Notes under the pieces: model-generated
Databases searched by the model: none
Seen by the model: the letters and a program-made list of their open reading frames with translations, nothing else
What the model was told of the DNA's origin: nothing
Origin: CAVIQK01 sp963644945
GTDB lineage: Bacteria > Bacillota > Clostridia > Christensenellales > DTU072
Direction: 5' to 3'
Length of the DNA stretch: 64,000 bases
Assembly: GCA_963644945.1 (NCBI GenBank)
Contig: CAVIQK010000004.1
Span: 53,201-117,200 of the forward strand
Part shown: positions 50,201 to 58,502 of the stretch, piece after piece
Position numbering within the stretch: the stretch's first letter is position 1
Layout: every line of letters starts with the position of its first letter
Translations under genes and position numbers: made by a program

Positions 50201-51933
50201 GTAGAAGTTTGTCCACTGTTACGACTGCCGAAGGACTTGTAGAGATAGGCGAAGGTGCGTTCAGTCGCAACTCGTCAAGCGGATCCGCTCCGTCCTTTAC
50301 CTCATTCTCAATTCCTAGCACCGTCAAAAAGATAGGTATAGGCGCATTCCTCGGTTGCCAACATTTGACATCGATTGTAATCCCCGATGCCCTTGCGGAT
50401 GCAACTAGCGATTATGCTTTCGGTAAAGCCGTCCAAGTAGCCGAAGGCGAAGAAGCGAGAAATCTAAACTATGGCGATATGCTCTTTATGTACTGCACAT
50501 CCCTAAAAACCGTCACTCTTCCCGCAGGACTCAAAACCATAGGATCTAGCATGTTCTACGGATGTTCTTCGCTAACTACGGTCAACGGAATAGCATCTGT
50601 CGAAAAAATAGACGAATATGGCTTTGCCGCTTGTTCGACGCTAGAAAGCCTTGATATTCAAAACGTCAAAGAAGTAGGACTCGGAGCCTTTGCTCAAGCA
50701 GGACTAGTCGGTACACTCAATGCGAAAAACCTCGAAACAGTAGGCGACTATGCTTTCCAAAGCACCAAGTTCTCATACATAAGCGCCCCCAAAGTCAAGA
50801 CAATAGGCGAAGCCGCTTTCCAACTCAACACCAACCTAAAAATGTATAGTTTCGGCGACAGCATCGAGTCTATCGGCCTTATGCCTTTCTACGGATGTAC
50901 CGCCCTTACCGAATTCACATTGGCAACGGGAAAAGATAGCGGAACAATAGGAAAAGACGACTATGTAAAACTAGAAGACGGCATACTTTATACCAAGATG
51001 GCATCCGGCAAATATCAATTATCGTCGGTACCTGCCGCCAAAGATATTGTCATACTCGAAGTAGCCGACGGCACCGCAAGAATCGACACTTATGCCGCCA
51101 ACGAAAACAAAAATATCACGTATGTAGTCCTTCCCGACGGCTTAAAACTCATAGGCAATTATGCCTTCTACGGCTGTGAAAACCTTGACATTGTCGAGTT
51201 CAATTCGGCAGTTGCCCCTGCCCTAGAAGATTCCTACAACTCCGCAATAGCACTAGCAGAAGACGATCCCGGATACGACCTTATACACAACGTGTTTGAC
51301 CTATTCGGACTCGAACTCTACTATTGCACCTTCGTTGACGTAGTAGGCAAAGTAGAACCTCTCGAAATGGTCCTTCCCAAAAACGACACCTTGTCGGGCT
51401 ATGACGCACTACCTTACGAAGCATACTTCGGAGCGGTAGAAGATGCCAAGAGGAACGATTATATCGCAATGGACGAAAGTTTAGCCGAATTTATCGAATA
51501 TGCCGAGAAGATTCAAAAGGCATCTACCATAACTCTCGCCTACGACGACATTGTGACCGAAGCCGTCACTATCTACAAATCACTTTCGACCGACGCCACA
51601 AAGTACGGCTACACCAAAGCCCAATGGTTAGACATGGTCAATGCGGTAGAAACGGCACAAAAAACCATCAAAACATTGAGAGTCAAGACGGCTACATACA
51701 AAGCCCAACAAATCCAAAAAGAGATCAACGAACTTTCCTCGACCTTCTCATTGTCGATGATAGACACTTTGAAAGCCTTGACCAAGAAGTTGAACGACCT
51801 CGAAATTAGAGACAAAGCACTTCTCGACTTGACTACCTACAACGCTCTCAATACAGCCTACAACGAATATTGTGAGCAACTCAAAGAAGAATATGACCAA
51901 TTCGACGGTATAACCCCGTACTCAGTCGATTAA
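44260..51933 (+). CDS. Giant cell-envelope subtilisin-like protease with PA, Ig-like and leucine-rich repeat domains
   Basis: A 2557-residue exported protease. Signal peptide about 1-25, possibly a lipobox (MVCAC). S8 triad: D242 in VAILDSGFDCSHS, H319 in EHGTHVAGIIGG, S652 in LSGTSMATPN; oxyanion N415 in AASND. A PA domain (about 460-605) interrupts the catalytic domain, as in lactocepin/C5a-peptidase enzymes. A Fn3-like part (about 725-860) follows. Ig-like Big2 domains appear near 1195-1270 and 1330-1400 (NPTVATVTDEGVVTGLKEGSTTISL). Residues about 1415-2270 are BspA-type LRR_5 repeats (AFYNCTGLREVAIPNDVKYI type). The last 250 residues are helical. It probably feeds peptides to the Opp system encoded upstream. 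Confidence 0.92.
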   Translation: MVKKKSLIFTAIVALVMIAFMVCACTALNPEKNESYSGSSSNASITGGEDSTTTQLQIVKSEYKFTQEQALSRIKAEYLIENGGYKDTDNVVVTVSLKEKSLIECYNEYYYKKYSDIGEYAASEDGKIQLDKIESEQSKMLDSLSNKGIESSTVYTYSTILNALAIETAYGNLEKIESMSQVSFAMLSDTYNLPTTTSASSDASGIVNDVEIYSTGIYDSSSAIDSNGNQITGKGTAVAILDSGFDCSHSVFSTMPNCSDDELLIKESDIDSFLAIKGNNASKFTSGLETYQVYRNKKIPYGYDYADKDYDIFPYDSEHGTHVAGIIGGNDDVITGIAVDTQLVLMKVFPDLDSGGKTEDILAALEDAVLLNVDAINMSLGSSCGFSREEDNAQLNKVYDSIGNAGISLITAASNDYSAGYGGAQGNTNKVTNPDSGTVGSPSTYQASLSVASISGTKSPYIVANGDQVFFYKESNSIAGEENDFYEELFASLKKNGYSDEALSGDVTLQYVTVPGIGSAINFASVDVKGKIALIKRGTNTFEEKAANAKAAGAIACIIYNNIDGDILMSMGKTDHIPTISISKSDGTTLAKKSSGTMVFNKSTSKAGPFMSDFSSWGPTADLKLKPEITAHGGNILSAVPNGQYDELSGTSMATPNLCGIVILIRSYLKDKYPDKTWPEINSLTNQLLMSTATIIKNEEGNPYSPRKQGAGLASMRNVINTKAYLSVDGSDRPKLELGDDAEKTGVYTMQFNVENFSTTNVSYTFDFVGMSESVSTSDETFVSETPYILGGTAQASLLSGDTTATFDGTTFTIKAGQKATIKVVYTLTDADKNYIESSFPNGMYVEGFVKLVPTNTEDVQLNIPFLAFYGDWTEAPLFDKTYYEVESEAHDNAIDDEDKLKADYYATTPYGSYYYNYIIPLGTYLYDIDTDKYDAIPASTDHIAISNFLGSIDGIGSVYAGLLRNAKSMTFTITDKVTGEVVYETVDYNATKAHSNGGTALPYYQFDKIYATQLELVNNRQYEFKMVGLLDYGDGGLTTNLRNTFQFDFTMDNEAPVIKSAEYERTYDKTLKKYRYYVTLTVYDNHYVQAITPIIFTSSSSYTTLSDNPIPVYGEKGQDTKVRFEITDYLDDAYKDQIIANGLSFSIEDYALNTNLYICQLPGTNGDLKFTKTGDAEGSDLIILTVNEGDVVDLTQYLSSTDKNLDADKSYLNHLVWTTSNENVVTVDKGLAVGVKEGRATISAKEQMDARQAVLIINVKPKDKETTSTTASSVDTTDKMAIKEARFTYFDTLFAYSRAAQTSEINTTGSRVFINSLSSGINFYPGEKIQLSYDLSPWYVKDKYKVTFSSTNPTVATVTDEGVVTGLKEGSTTISLNIEGSNIKPSVRVTIKSPFVIENRTLIAYKGLGGNVVIPDDEGILYIGSFAFCLYTTDYTIEVSDDDYDKNKIPSSNTTVTSVVIPDGVQEIQKYAFYNCTGLREVAIPNDVKYIREYAFYNCEKLERVVLNDNLTENKDSKTYQDKYVLNNGNFTFKTSTVPSSLTGTKVEVIGANAFAKCAKLNNVDLSNVYAIGVRAFDDCTSLSTIDLTSLRNTGKEAFRGTTALESATMVKDTKLSYAMFAKSGIKTVDLYNNNTDLPEFLFAKCSRLTTVNVHGDIVNIGKGAFSECDALTTVNFVGKVKNIGEQAFYKSTALATLTLPNSDVSIESDAFRETTGLTTLKFGANTHITGITGALFKETGLNTFEVDPQNSYYQASGVALNDKAGTTLILMGVGVNLGEEYTLPSNYTKVGDSAFAGATFKKLVITNENVQIGAYAFVNCDNLTTVEFPSVAGTLSIGNNAFNGDTKITTLTNFELVKNVGQLAFAATSVKNITIPEGAVYGNGAFMNSKLETVTIGKNSSFGMSVFRNNTELVTVNMPTEGGVVLGEMMFAGDTKLMTIDLTKTNGIIPEEAFYGCSKLATADLTTTTVIGNYAFSDCRSLSTVTTAEGLVEIGEGAFSRNSSSGSAPSFTSFSIPSTVKKIGIGAFLGCQHLTSIVIPDALADATSDYAFGKAVQVAEGEEARNLNYGDMLFMYCTSLKTVTLPAGLKTIGSSMFYGCSSLTTVNGIASVEKIDEYGFAACSTLESLDIQNVKEVGLGAFAQAGLVGTLNAKNLETVGDYAFQSTKFSYISAPKVKTIGEAAFQLNTNLKMYSFGDSIESIGLMPFYGCTALTEFTLATGKDSGTIGKDDYVKLEDGILYTKMASGKYQLSSVPAAKDIVILEVADGTARIDTYAANENKNITYVVLPDGLKLIGNYAFYGCENLDIVEFNSAVAPALEDSYNSAIALAEDDPGYDLIHNVFDLFGLELYYCTFVDVVGKVEPLEMVLPKNDTLSGYDALPYEAYFGAVEDAKRNDYIAMDESLAEFIEYAEKIQKASTITLAYDDIVTEAVTIYKSLSTDATKYGYTKAQWLDMVNAVETAQKTIKTLRVKTATYKAQQIQKEINELSSTFSLSMIDTLKALTKKLNDLEIRDKALLDLTTYNALNTAYNEYCEQLKEEYDQFDGITPYSVD

Positions 51934-51943
51934 AGGAGCCAAA

Positions 51944-52738
51944 ATGAACGAAAATATGCAAGATTCTACTCCGGTTTTAGACGAAGAACAAAAAGTTAAC
52001 GAGGAGCCTACCACTCCCGAAAAAGAGATAGAAGCCCAAGACCTTACCGAAAAAGAGGACGTCTCTTCTACCCCCTCGACTCCTTCTACCGAAGAAAATA
52101 CCGAAACGCAAGAAGTCGAAAAAGAAGCCGAAAAACCCGTAAAAGAGAAAAAACCTCGCAAAAAACTCACCAAGAAACAAATTATCGTCATATCGATAAT
52201 AGCAGCGGTTGCCTTTCTTGTAATAGTCGCAAGCGTCGTGACTCCTATAGCCGTCATCTTTTCATCCCCCGAAAAGAAGTTTGAAAACATGTTGTCATAT
52301 ATGGAAGCATCGCCCAAAAACGCCACCGTTGTCGAGTCCGATTACACCGTAAAAGACGGAGAAGTTTTGGTTTACGAGAAGAAAGAAACCATAACGGTAG
52401 AAGGCGAAAAAGCCTCGGTTACCACCGTCACATCGACACTCAATTCGTCTTACGAATTAGAAGACGAAGAAAAAAGTTCCGAAATATCTGCCGACAAGAT
52501 CAAATCTCCCGTCACCATAACCGAAGAAAACATCTCTCGCTACACAGTAGAAAAGGACGGTTTTAGATGTTTTGTCGCCAAAGAAAATGCCGAAAGCGTT
52601 TTCGGACAAAAAATAAACGTAGCCGGCGATATAACCATAAAGATGACTTTTAGCAAGAAAAAACTCACGCAAATAGTTTGCACCTTCCTTCTTTCAAGTG
52701 GCAAATCAGCGAGTATGACCTTTGTTTACACATACTAG
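51944..52738 (+). CDS. Single-pass membrane protein with acidic cytoplasmic tail
   Basis: A 264-residue protein. Residues 1-65 are Glu/Pro/Thr/Ser-rich, a basic stretch KEKKPRKKLTKKQ precedes one membrane helix (IIVISIIAAVAFLVIVASVVTPIAVIF) and about 160 residues lie outside, beta-rich and without cysteine pairs. The N-in orientation follows the positive-inside rule. AAAGGAG precedes the ATG. It lies between the protease and three lipoproteins in the same direction with short gaps. Function unknown. Confidence 0.7.
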   Translation: MNENMQDSTPVLDEEQKVNEEPTTPEKEIEAQDLTEKEDVSSTPSTPSTEENTETQEVEKEAEKPVKEKKPRKKLTKKQIIVISIIAAVAFLVIVASVVTPIAVIFSSPEKKFENMLSYMEASPKNATVVESDYTVKDGEVLVYEKKETITVEGEKASVTTVTSTLNSSYELEDEEKSSEISADKIKSPVTITEENISRYTVEKDGFRCFVAKENAESVFGQKINVAGDITIKMTFSKKKLTQIVCTFLLSSGKSASMTFVYTY

Positions 52739-52747
52739 GAGGCAGTC

Positions 52748-55327
52748 ATGAAAAACAGCAAGATTTTAATATTCTTATTCATAATTTTGATAGTAGTCGG
52801 CACGTTTTTTGCATGCGACAGCGACAAGATTTTAGATACGCCCAGTAATGTTGCCATAACCGAACAAGGTCTAATCACGTTTGATAAAGTCGAACATGCC
52901 ACTTCCTACGAAATCACAATAGGAGATGCGACTTATACCACAGACACCGAATCTTACCAAGTCGAAGACCTAACCAAAGACTTTACCTTTACGGTAATAG
53001 CCAAAGCAGAAGGCTACAAAGATTCCGTAGCGACCGAAGCAGTCAGTTTTACCGCAAAAACCACTCCTACACCTACCCCTACACCTACTCCCACCAAAAT
53101 AAACGTAGGAATCAAGGGTTCTTCCGAAGTTAAAACAGGAAAAACAGCCAAATATTCCGCAACAGTGGACGGCGTGACTTCCACCGAAGTCACATGGAGT
53201 GTAAGAGAAGGTAAAGACTATGTCGAAATAAGCGCAGACGGCACCTTGACCGCCAAGTCCGTTGACGGAGACAAAATTGTAAAAATCGTAGCGACCAGCA
53301 CCATAGACAGCACCGCCAAAGCCGAAAAAGTCATTACGATAGTAGCAAAACCCGTCCTCACGCAATCAATGCTAGACGTTTTCAACAATGTCGACAAAAT
53401 GGCATTTGAAGGTTATTTGTCTTTGTCCGTATATTCCACGGGCATAGTCCAAGACCTCCAAAAAACATACACGTCGGTCATCAAAACCTCCATGGACAAA
53501 AACGGCCACTGGTATGCAGAATATGAAGATGCCTCTACGGGAATTACCCAAGGACTATATTATACCAATCATGGCGGAGTAGCTTGTCAAACAGGACTCA
53601 GCCTAACCAACGACGAAAAATACGAGCCTATGACCGACTCGCAAGGCAATTCTGTTTCATGGCAAGACGCAGGACTTTACAACAACCTCAAAAATTTGTC
53701 CGTATCCGATTTTGAATTTGACGAAGAAACATGGCGCTATGTTTACAAAAACAAGAATTCCGACCTTGTAAAGAAAGTCATAGCCATGTCCAATCCTTAC
53801 GACTTCATCACCGACACATTCGGTTTGATAATAGACGGTGGCGAAATCATGGGACTCTATTCCAAAGCCTATCCGGACGAAACAATCGTATCGGGATATT
53901 CGACTATTCAAGAGTTGTTCGTGGCAGTCACGACCTCTTCGACGGTTGAAGTCCCCACCATCCCGACATACACGTTCGATCCCGAAGTCCACACTTTACT
54001 GAAAAACGCTCTTGACAATATGCAAGCCTTGACCAGTTACACCCTTGACTTCAACGAACTCAGTTATTATTTGGTCTCGTCGACTTATTCAAAAGTAGGA
54101 TTTATCGAAACAGTCACCCCCACCGATTGCTATTATGTCCCCTACGAAACGACCTCCGACGCTTATGGCAACGAAGTCAAGAAAAAGTCCCCGGGAGATG
54201 CTTACGGCTACCACAAAGTAAGCGACACTCTTTACAATTCGTTTGCAATGGATAAGGACGGTACATATTCGGCAAACAGAGCCTTCCAAGACGCATTCTC
54301 GTCGGCAAAACCGAGTTTTGCGTTTGCCCCCGAAATCTTCCGTTCATATATCAAAGACGAAGAAAACGGCACCACGACATACTATGTCGAAAGCATAATG
54401 GCCAACGTTGCCACCACATACTACTACGGAGTGGGCAACAGCGACAAAAACCTTTACGGCATCTATGCAACCACCGGTTATGTTGACAGCCAACCTTACC
54501 TTCCTTACGTCACAGTCAAAGAAGTGGACGGCAAGCCTTACATCACCGAAGCCGGTTTCTATTTCTATATGGGATCCCTATACGGCTTTATAACCGTCAA
54601 TTATTCGGATTTCAATACGGCGACCTTGTCGGCAGTCCTTCCCGAAGGCACCACTGCTGTAAATTTTGAAACCAGACTTGTTCCTTCCGACTGGTCTAGC
54701 GAATATACCAAAATCATAGCATCCGACGACGGTACCGCTACAAGCGAAGACTACGAAGTAAGCGCCAATGCCTATCTTACCGAATTTTTCGGCGGAGAAA
54801 AATTCACAACAACTTCCGACGTCACCGAAACGGGCAAAGTATCGTGGACGGCAGTTGACGGAGCCTTATTCTACGTGGTCAAAATCACCGAAAAGCCCGC
54901 CACAACTACGGCAACAGCCAAAACCACCGTCGAAGTCGTCAAAGATGCCTTAACTTTCGAATCCGGCATCACACAAGACAAAATTCAAGAGATTTCCGTT
55001 GTAGCCTACAAGACCGACAAATCTAACATGCTCCCCTTCTTCGGCTCGGTACTCGGCGACACATACGGATTCTGTCTCAGCGGTATGAGAATAAGAGACG
55101 GCAAGACCTCCGCCACATCGGTATTGCAATTCTATTACGACGTACCCCTAGACGTTGACTACTCCATAGAATCATCTCTAAGGAAAGTAAAACAACAACT
55201 ACTTGACAACGGATTTGTCCAAAACGCAAAAGGCGAATATATCAAAAACGGTGTCATTGTCCAACCTATGGACGTGAGCCTAGACTTCATCATTTACGTT
55301 TGGTACGATCCCACCGAAACAGTATAA
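52748..55327 (+). CDS. Large Ig-like surface lipoprotein
   Basis: An 859-residue lipoprotein, lipobox TFFAC. A Fn3-like domain (about 35-105: PSNVAITEQGLITFDKVEHA), a Thr-Pro linker of about ten residues and a Big2-like domain (about 118-200: VTWSVREGKDYVEISADGTL) precede a long region of about 650 residues with no recognised fold, rich in Tyr, Thr and Asp. The 53.0-53.1 kb DNA under the linker is a short tandem of CCTACACCTACC units. AGGAGGCAGTC precedes the ATG. Possibly a carbohydrate or protein-binding adhesin. Confidence 0.72.
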   Translation: MKNSKILIFLFIILIVVGTFFACDSDKILDTPSNVAITEQGLITFDKVEHATSYEITIGDATYTTDTESYQVEDLTKDFTFTVIAKAEGYKDSVATEAVSFTAKTTPTPTPTPTPTKINVGIKGSSEVKTGKTAKYSATVDGVTSTEVTWSVREGKDYVEISADGTLTAKSVDGDKIVKIVATSTIDSTAKAEKVITIVAKPVLTQSMLDVFNNVDKMAFEGYLSLSVYSTGIVQDLQKTYTSVIKTSMDKNGHWYAEYEDASTGITQGLYYTNHGGVACQTGLSLTNDEKYEPMTDSQGNSVSWQDAGLYNNLKNLSVSDFEFDEETWRYVYKNKNSDLVKKVIAMSNPYDFITDTFGLIIDGGEIMGLYSKAYPDETIVSGYSTIQELFVAVTTSSTVEVPTIPTYTFDPEVHTLLKNALDNMQALTSYTLDFNELSYYLVSSTYSKVGFIETVTPTDCYYVPYETTSDAYGNEVKKKSPGDAYGYHKVSDTLYNSFAMDKDGTYSANRAFQDAFSSAKPSFAFAPEIFRSYIKDEENGTTTYYVESIMANVATTYYYGVGNSDKNLYGIYATTGYVDSQPYLPYVTVKEVDGKPYITEAGFYFYMGSLYGFITVNYSDFNTATLSAVLPEGTTAVNFETRLVPSDWSSEYTKIIASDDGTATSEDYEVSANAYLTEFFGGEKFTTTSDVTETGKVSWTAVDGALFYVVKITEKPATTTATAKTTVEVVKDALTFESGITQDKIQEISVVAYKTDKSNMLPFFGSVLGDTYGFCLSGMRIRDGKTSATSVLQFYYDVPLDVDYSIESSLRKVKQQLLDNGFVQNAKGEYIKNGVIVQPMDVSLDFIIYVWYDPTETV
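53065..53094 (+). repeat. Short tandem repeat encoding a Thr-Pro linker
   Basis: ACTCCTACACCTACCCCT... consists of repeated six-base ACNCCT units giving alternating Thr-Pro. Repeat length changes would alter the linker without shifting the frame. Confidence 0.6.
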
Positions 55328-55364
55328 CCAAAAAATTTATATATAGAATAAAAGGAGAAAAAAC

Positions 55365-58300
55365 ATGAAAAAAACAAGTATAAAGATGATTGCTTTGCTT
55401 GTTGCGGTAGTAATGCTCATAAGCATTTCAATTACCGCTTGTGACAAAAACAATGAATTGTTCATAGTCTCCGATTCTCAATCTTTATCGGCCGATGCCT
55501 CAATCACGGTCAAGATAGAGGGAGTAGAAACGGCAGAAGAGTACGATGTCACTTTCTCGGAAGAGGGCATTCTTACTTATGACAAAGAAAATTCCTTGTT
55601 GTCTGTTACAGGAGTTGTCGAAAGCCTAAAAGAAATCACAATGACGGTTTCTTTGGTTAGCAATCCCGAAATTACTGCATCCAAAGTATTTACGGTTGCC
55701 CCTTCCACCAATTCCAACAAAATAATCTTTACGGCAGACTCTCTCGTCGTGTCGGTCGATTCCCCCGCCCAGATTACGATTGCCACTCCCCAAAATAAAG
55801 AATATACCGTTACATATTCGGTTTCGGGACTCGTAATAATCAACAACGGCCAACTCAAAGTTGTGGAAGCCCCCGAACAAGATACAACGGTAAAAGTAAC
55901 CCTTACTTTGAAAAGTGATCCTCTAGTTACTGTTTCCAAAGAGTTCACCGTCAAAGCGAAAGAAGTCGCTCCTGTCATCAAACTTAAAGCCAACAAGACC
56001 GAACTCAAAGCAGTCAAAACAGGCGAAACGGCAGACAAAATCCAACTTACCGTAGAAACGGCAACAGGTTATGAAAACGATTATGTTATTACCGCAAGTT
56101 CCGACAAAGTCAAAATCAATGCGGACAACACAGTGGTTATCAACGGCACAGTCAATTACGATACAAGAGTATCGATCACTGCCAAAATCGCATCAAAACC
56201 CGAAGTGACCAGTAGCGTAAGTATAGTTCTACGTGCCTTAAAAGTTGACGGTGTTGTCAACAGTGCAATAGAAGGAGTAACCCTTACCACTGCCAAAGTG
56301 ACAGCCGCATCCAATGCCAAAATCACCGCAGAAGGCACAGTCAAAGACTACTATGTTTCTACCTCCTCCTCATCCGGTTCTACCTCCACCAACACCAGTT
56401 ATGACACAACCGTCAAAATGGAAGACGGCAAATGGGTAGGCTCATGGAAAATTTCAGGAAAGAGCGACAACACCATCCTTACCGACATGTACGTAAGAGG
56501 CACCGAAACCATCAATTACGCCTACGACAAGACCACCAAGACCTACTCAACGGGCAAAGAAATGCTACGTGTCTATATCGGCAAAGACAACACAGTTGTC
56601 AAAAAGAGAGTGACCACCTACGAAAGCATCCCTACCGCATGGGAAAATCAACACTTGTACAACCCCATCGAACATTTTGCGACCAATGTCAGCAACAACT
56701 TCGAATATAGAGACGATTTCGATGTTTCTAATTACGGTCAAGATGCCACCAAAGTCGCCGCATTCAAATATAAACTCGACACCGCAGATTATGACGATCT
56801 CTACAATGCAACATACCTTTCGTTCGCATTCACTCCTATGATGGACGAAACACTTGTTGACATCTATTTCCTTGTTGACAAAGACGGAATAGTAGGTATT
56901 GTCGCCACGACCGAACACACCGTATATGGCACAACGGACGAGGAAGGCAACCCCATCGACGGAGCCACTGCCACCGGTTATTCTTATACCGAACTTTCGG
57001 TTACCTTCTCCGGAATAGGCACCACGACCGTAGCCGATCCTACACCTTATACCGCAAAATATACAGGTTCTTCCCTTACGACAAAACAAACCCTTCACAA
57101 TGCAGCAATAGACGCCCTAGACACCGCTCTTACCAAAATGAAAGGTGCCACCAACTACACATTTAGAGCAGTTGACGTCACCACATACGAGCCTACAATC
57201 GATGCAGACGACTACCAAATCGATTCTTCTTCCGCATCCAATGCGACAGGCAACACCGCATCATCAACAGGCGAAGTAGGTACGGTAGGTTATATTACGA
57301 CAGAAGGAATTTTGCTCGGCACAACAGGTAAATACACCTATTCAATGGACGGCAACGATTATCATACGACTTACACCGGATACAAGAAAACATCCGAAAC
57401 GACCTATGATAAATTCGAATATAGTTCCAAAGACAATGTTTACAAAGGAACCAAACAATATAAAGGTGTTCTCAAAGACATCATTCCTCAATTCAATTTC
57501 AGTTCCGCAGTGTTCGAATATGTCAGTGTAGCCGAAGTCGAAGGTAGCGAAAAAGTCATCTATTGTCTTGCTCTTCGTGATGCAACCGTAGCAACCGACC
57601 TCGCCCCCGAAATCTCCATGTATCAATATGCAGACGATGCGGCAGCCGAAATCGACTCCAAATTCTATCTCTATGTTGACGAAGACGGCAACCTCGTAAG
57701 ATCCACATACCAATACTCATTGGTTCTCGGCACCTACCAAGGTTATGTCAACACCTATTACACCAACGTAGGCACCACAACCCTTCCCGCAGACACTTTC
57801 ACCGGTTATATTGAAAGAACCCCCGAAACTTCTTGGGCAGACATGATATGCGAAGAAGGCAAAGCCAACTTCCTATATCTCCACACCTCGACTCACTCCG
57901 AAACTACTTACGGATGCGTTTACAACAAAACCACCAACAGTTATACTCACGGAAATTGTAGAGCCGATTGTGCCACAATTCTAAAACATATCTTCGGCTC
58001 TGACTTCGACTTCTCTACTTTCCCCACCCCCAAGACCTTCTACGATGTATTTGGCGACAACCTCTACGTTGCAGAATATAAGGACAGAGAAATAGTAGAT
58101 GCAGACGGCAACTATGTATATGATGCAGCCGGCAACAAGACCTATATCGAATATTTTGGTTTCAACCTTTCGATCGACAGATGCGACGAAAACGGCAAAA
58201 TCTATCAATCTGACTACGAAACCGTTATCGAAAATCTAAAAACAGCCCTCGGCGGAGCCATGGGATACACACTCAGCGCATCCTACTCCTCGGTTGACAA

Positions 58301-58436
58301 AGATATGTTAGAAGGCGGTAGCCGTTATGCCGTATTCAACAGTTCCGTAAGCAACACGACAATCGTTATCGAAAACAACTTCTCAAGATACTTCTGGGTA
58401 TCTATCTACAAACTCGGAGATTATCCTTACAACTGA
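55365..58436 (+). CDS. Large Ig-like surface lipoprotein
   Basis: A 1023-residue lipoprotein, lipobox SITAC. Residues about 28-300 hold three Ig-like repeats with the closing pattern KVTLTLKSDPLVTVSKEFTV / SITAKIASKPEVTSSVSIVL, ending each about 85 residues. The remaining 700 residues are Tyr/Thr-rich with no recognised fold; a low-complexity Ser/Thr stretch (STSSSSGSTSTNTS) follows the Ig part. AAAGGAGA precedes the ATG. Similar in organisation to the preceding lipoprotein, suggesting duplication and divergence. Confidence 0.72.
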   Translation: MKKTSIKMIALLVAVVMLISISITACDKNNELFIVSDSQSLSADASITVKIEGVETAEEYDVTFSEEGILTYDKENSLLSVTGVVESLKEITMTVSLVSNPEITASKVFTVAPSTNSNKIIFTADSLVVSVDSPAQITIATPQNKEYTVTYSVSGLVIINNGQLKVVEAPEQDTTVKVTLTLKSDPLVTVSKEFTVKAKEVAPVIKLKANKTELKAVKTGETADKIQLTVETATGYENDYVITASSDKVKINADNTVVINGTVNYDTRVSITAKIASKPEVTSSVSIVLRALKVDGVVNSAIEGVTLTTAKVTAASNAKITAEGTVKDYYVSTSSSSGSTSTNTSYDTTVKMEDGKWVGSWKISGKSDNTILTDMYVRGTETINYAYDKTTKTYSTGKEMLRVYIGKDNTVVKKRVTTYESIPTAWENQHLYNPIEHFATNVSNNFEYRDDFDVSNYGQDATKVAAFKYKLDTADYDDLYNATYLSFAFTPMMDETLVDIYFLVDKDGIVGIVATTEHTVYGTTDEEGNPIDGATATGYSYTELSVTFSGIGTTTVADPTPYTAKYTGSSLTTKQTLHNAAIDALDTALTKMKGATNYTFRAVDVTTYEPTIDADDYQIDSSSASNATGNTASSTGEVGTVGYITTEGILLGTTGKYTYSMDGNDYHTTYTGYKKTSETTYDKFEYSSKDNVYKGTKQYKGVLKDIIPQFNFSSAVFEYVSVAEVEGSEKVIYCLALRDATVATDLAPEISMYQYADDAAAEIDSKFYLYVDEDGNLVRSTYQYSLVLGTYQGYVNTYYTNVGTTTLPADTFTGYIERTPETSWADMICEEGKANFLYLHTSTHSETTYGCVYNKTTNSYTHGNCRADCATILKHIFGSDFDFSTFPTPKTFYDVFGDNLYVAEYKDREIVDADGNYVYDAAGNKTYIEYFGFNLSIDRCDENGKIYQSDYETVIENLKTALGGAMGYTLSASYSSVDKDMLEGGSRYAVFNSSVSNTTIVIENNFSRYFWVSIYKLGDYPYN

Positions 58437-58456
58437 TAAATCTATTTGATTTACAT

Positions 58457-58486
58457 TTTACCGCCGTCAAAAAAGACGGCGGTAAA
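58457..58486 (+). promoter_or_regulatory. GC-rich hairpin just upstream of the last lipoprotein gene
   Basis: TTTACCGCCGTC (58457-58468), loop AAAAAA, GACGGCGGTAAA (58475-58486): a perfect 12-bp stem. No T run follows; a CTCCC next to it could pair with the GGGGG ribosome site (58494-58498) of the next gene. Confidence 0.6.
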
Positions 58487-58502
58487 CTCCCAAGGGGGTA
58501 AA

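Noticed and set aside
53065..53094. Thr-Pro repeat as a phase-variation tract
   Set aside because: The unit is a multiple of three, so length changes cannot shift the frame; only linker length would vary.
58446..58502. N-terminal extension of the giant lipoprotein to 58446
   Set aside because: It would translate through the 12-bp hairpin and place 19 residues before a normal signal peptide; the ATG at 58503 has a ribosome site.
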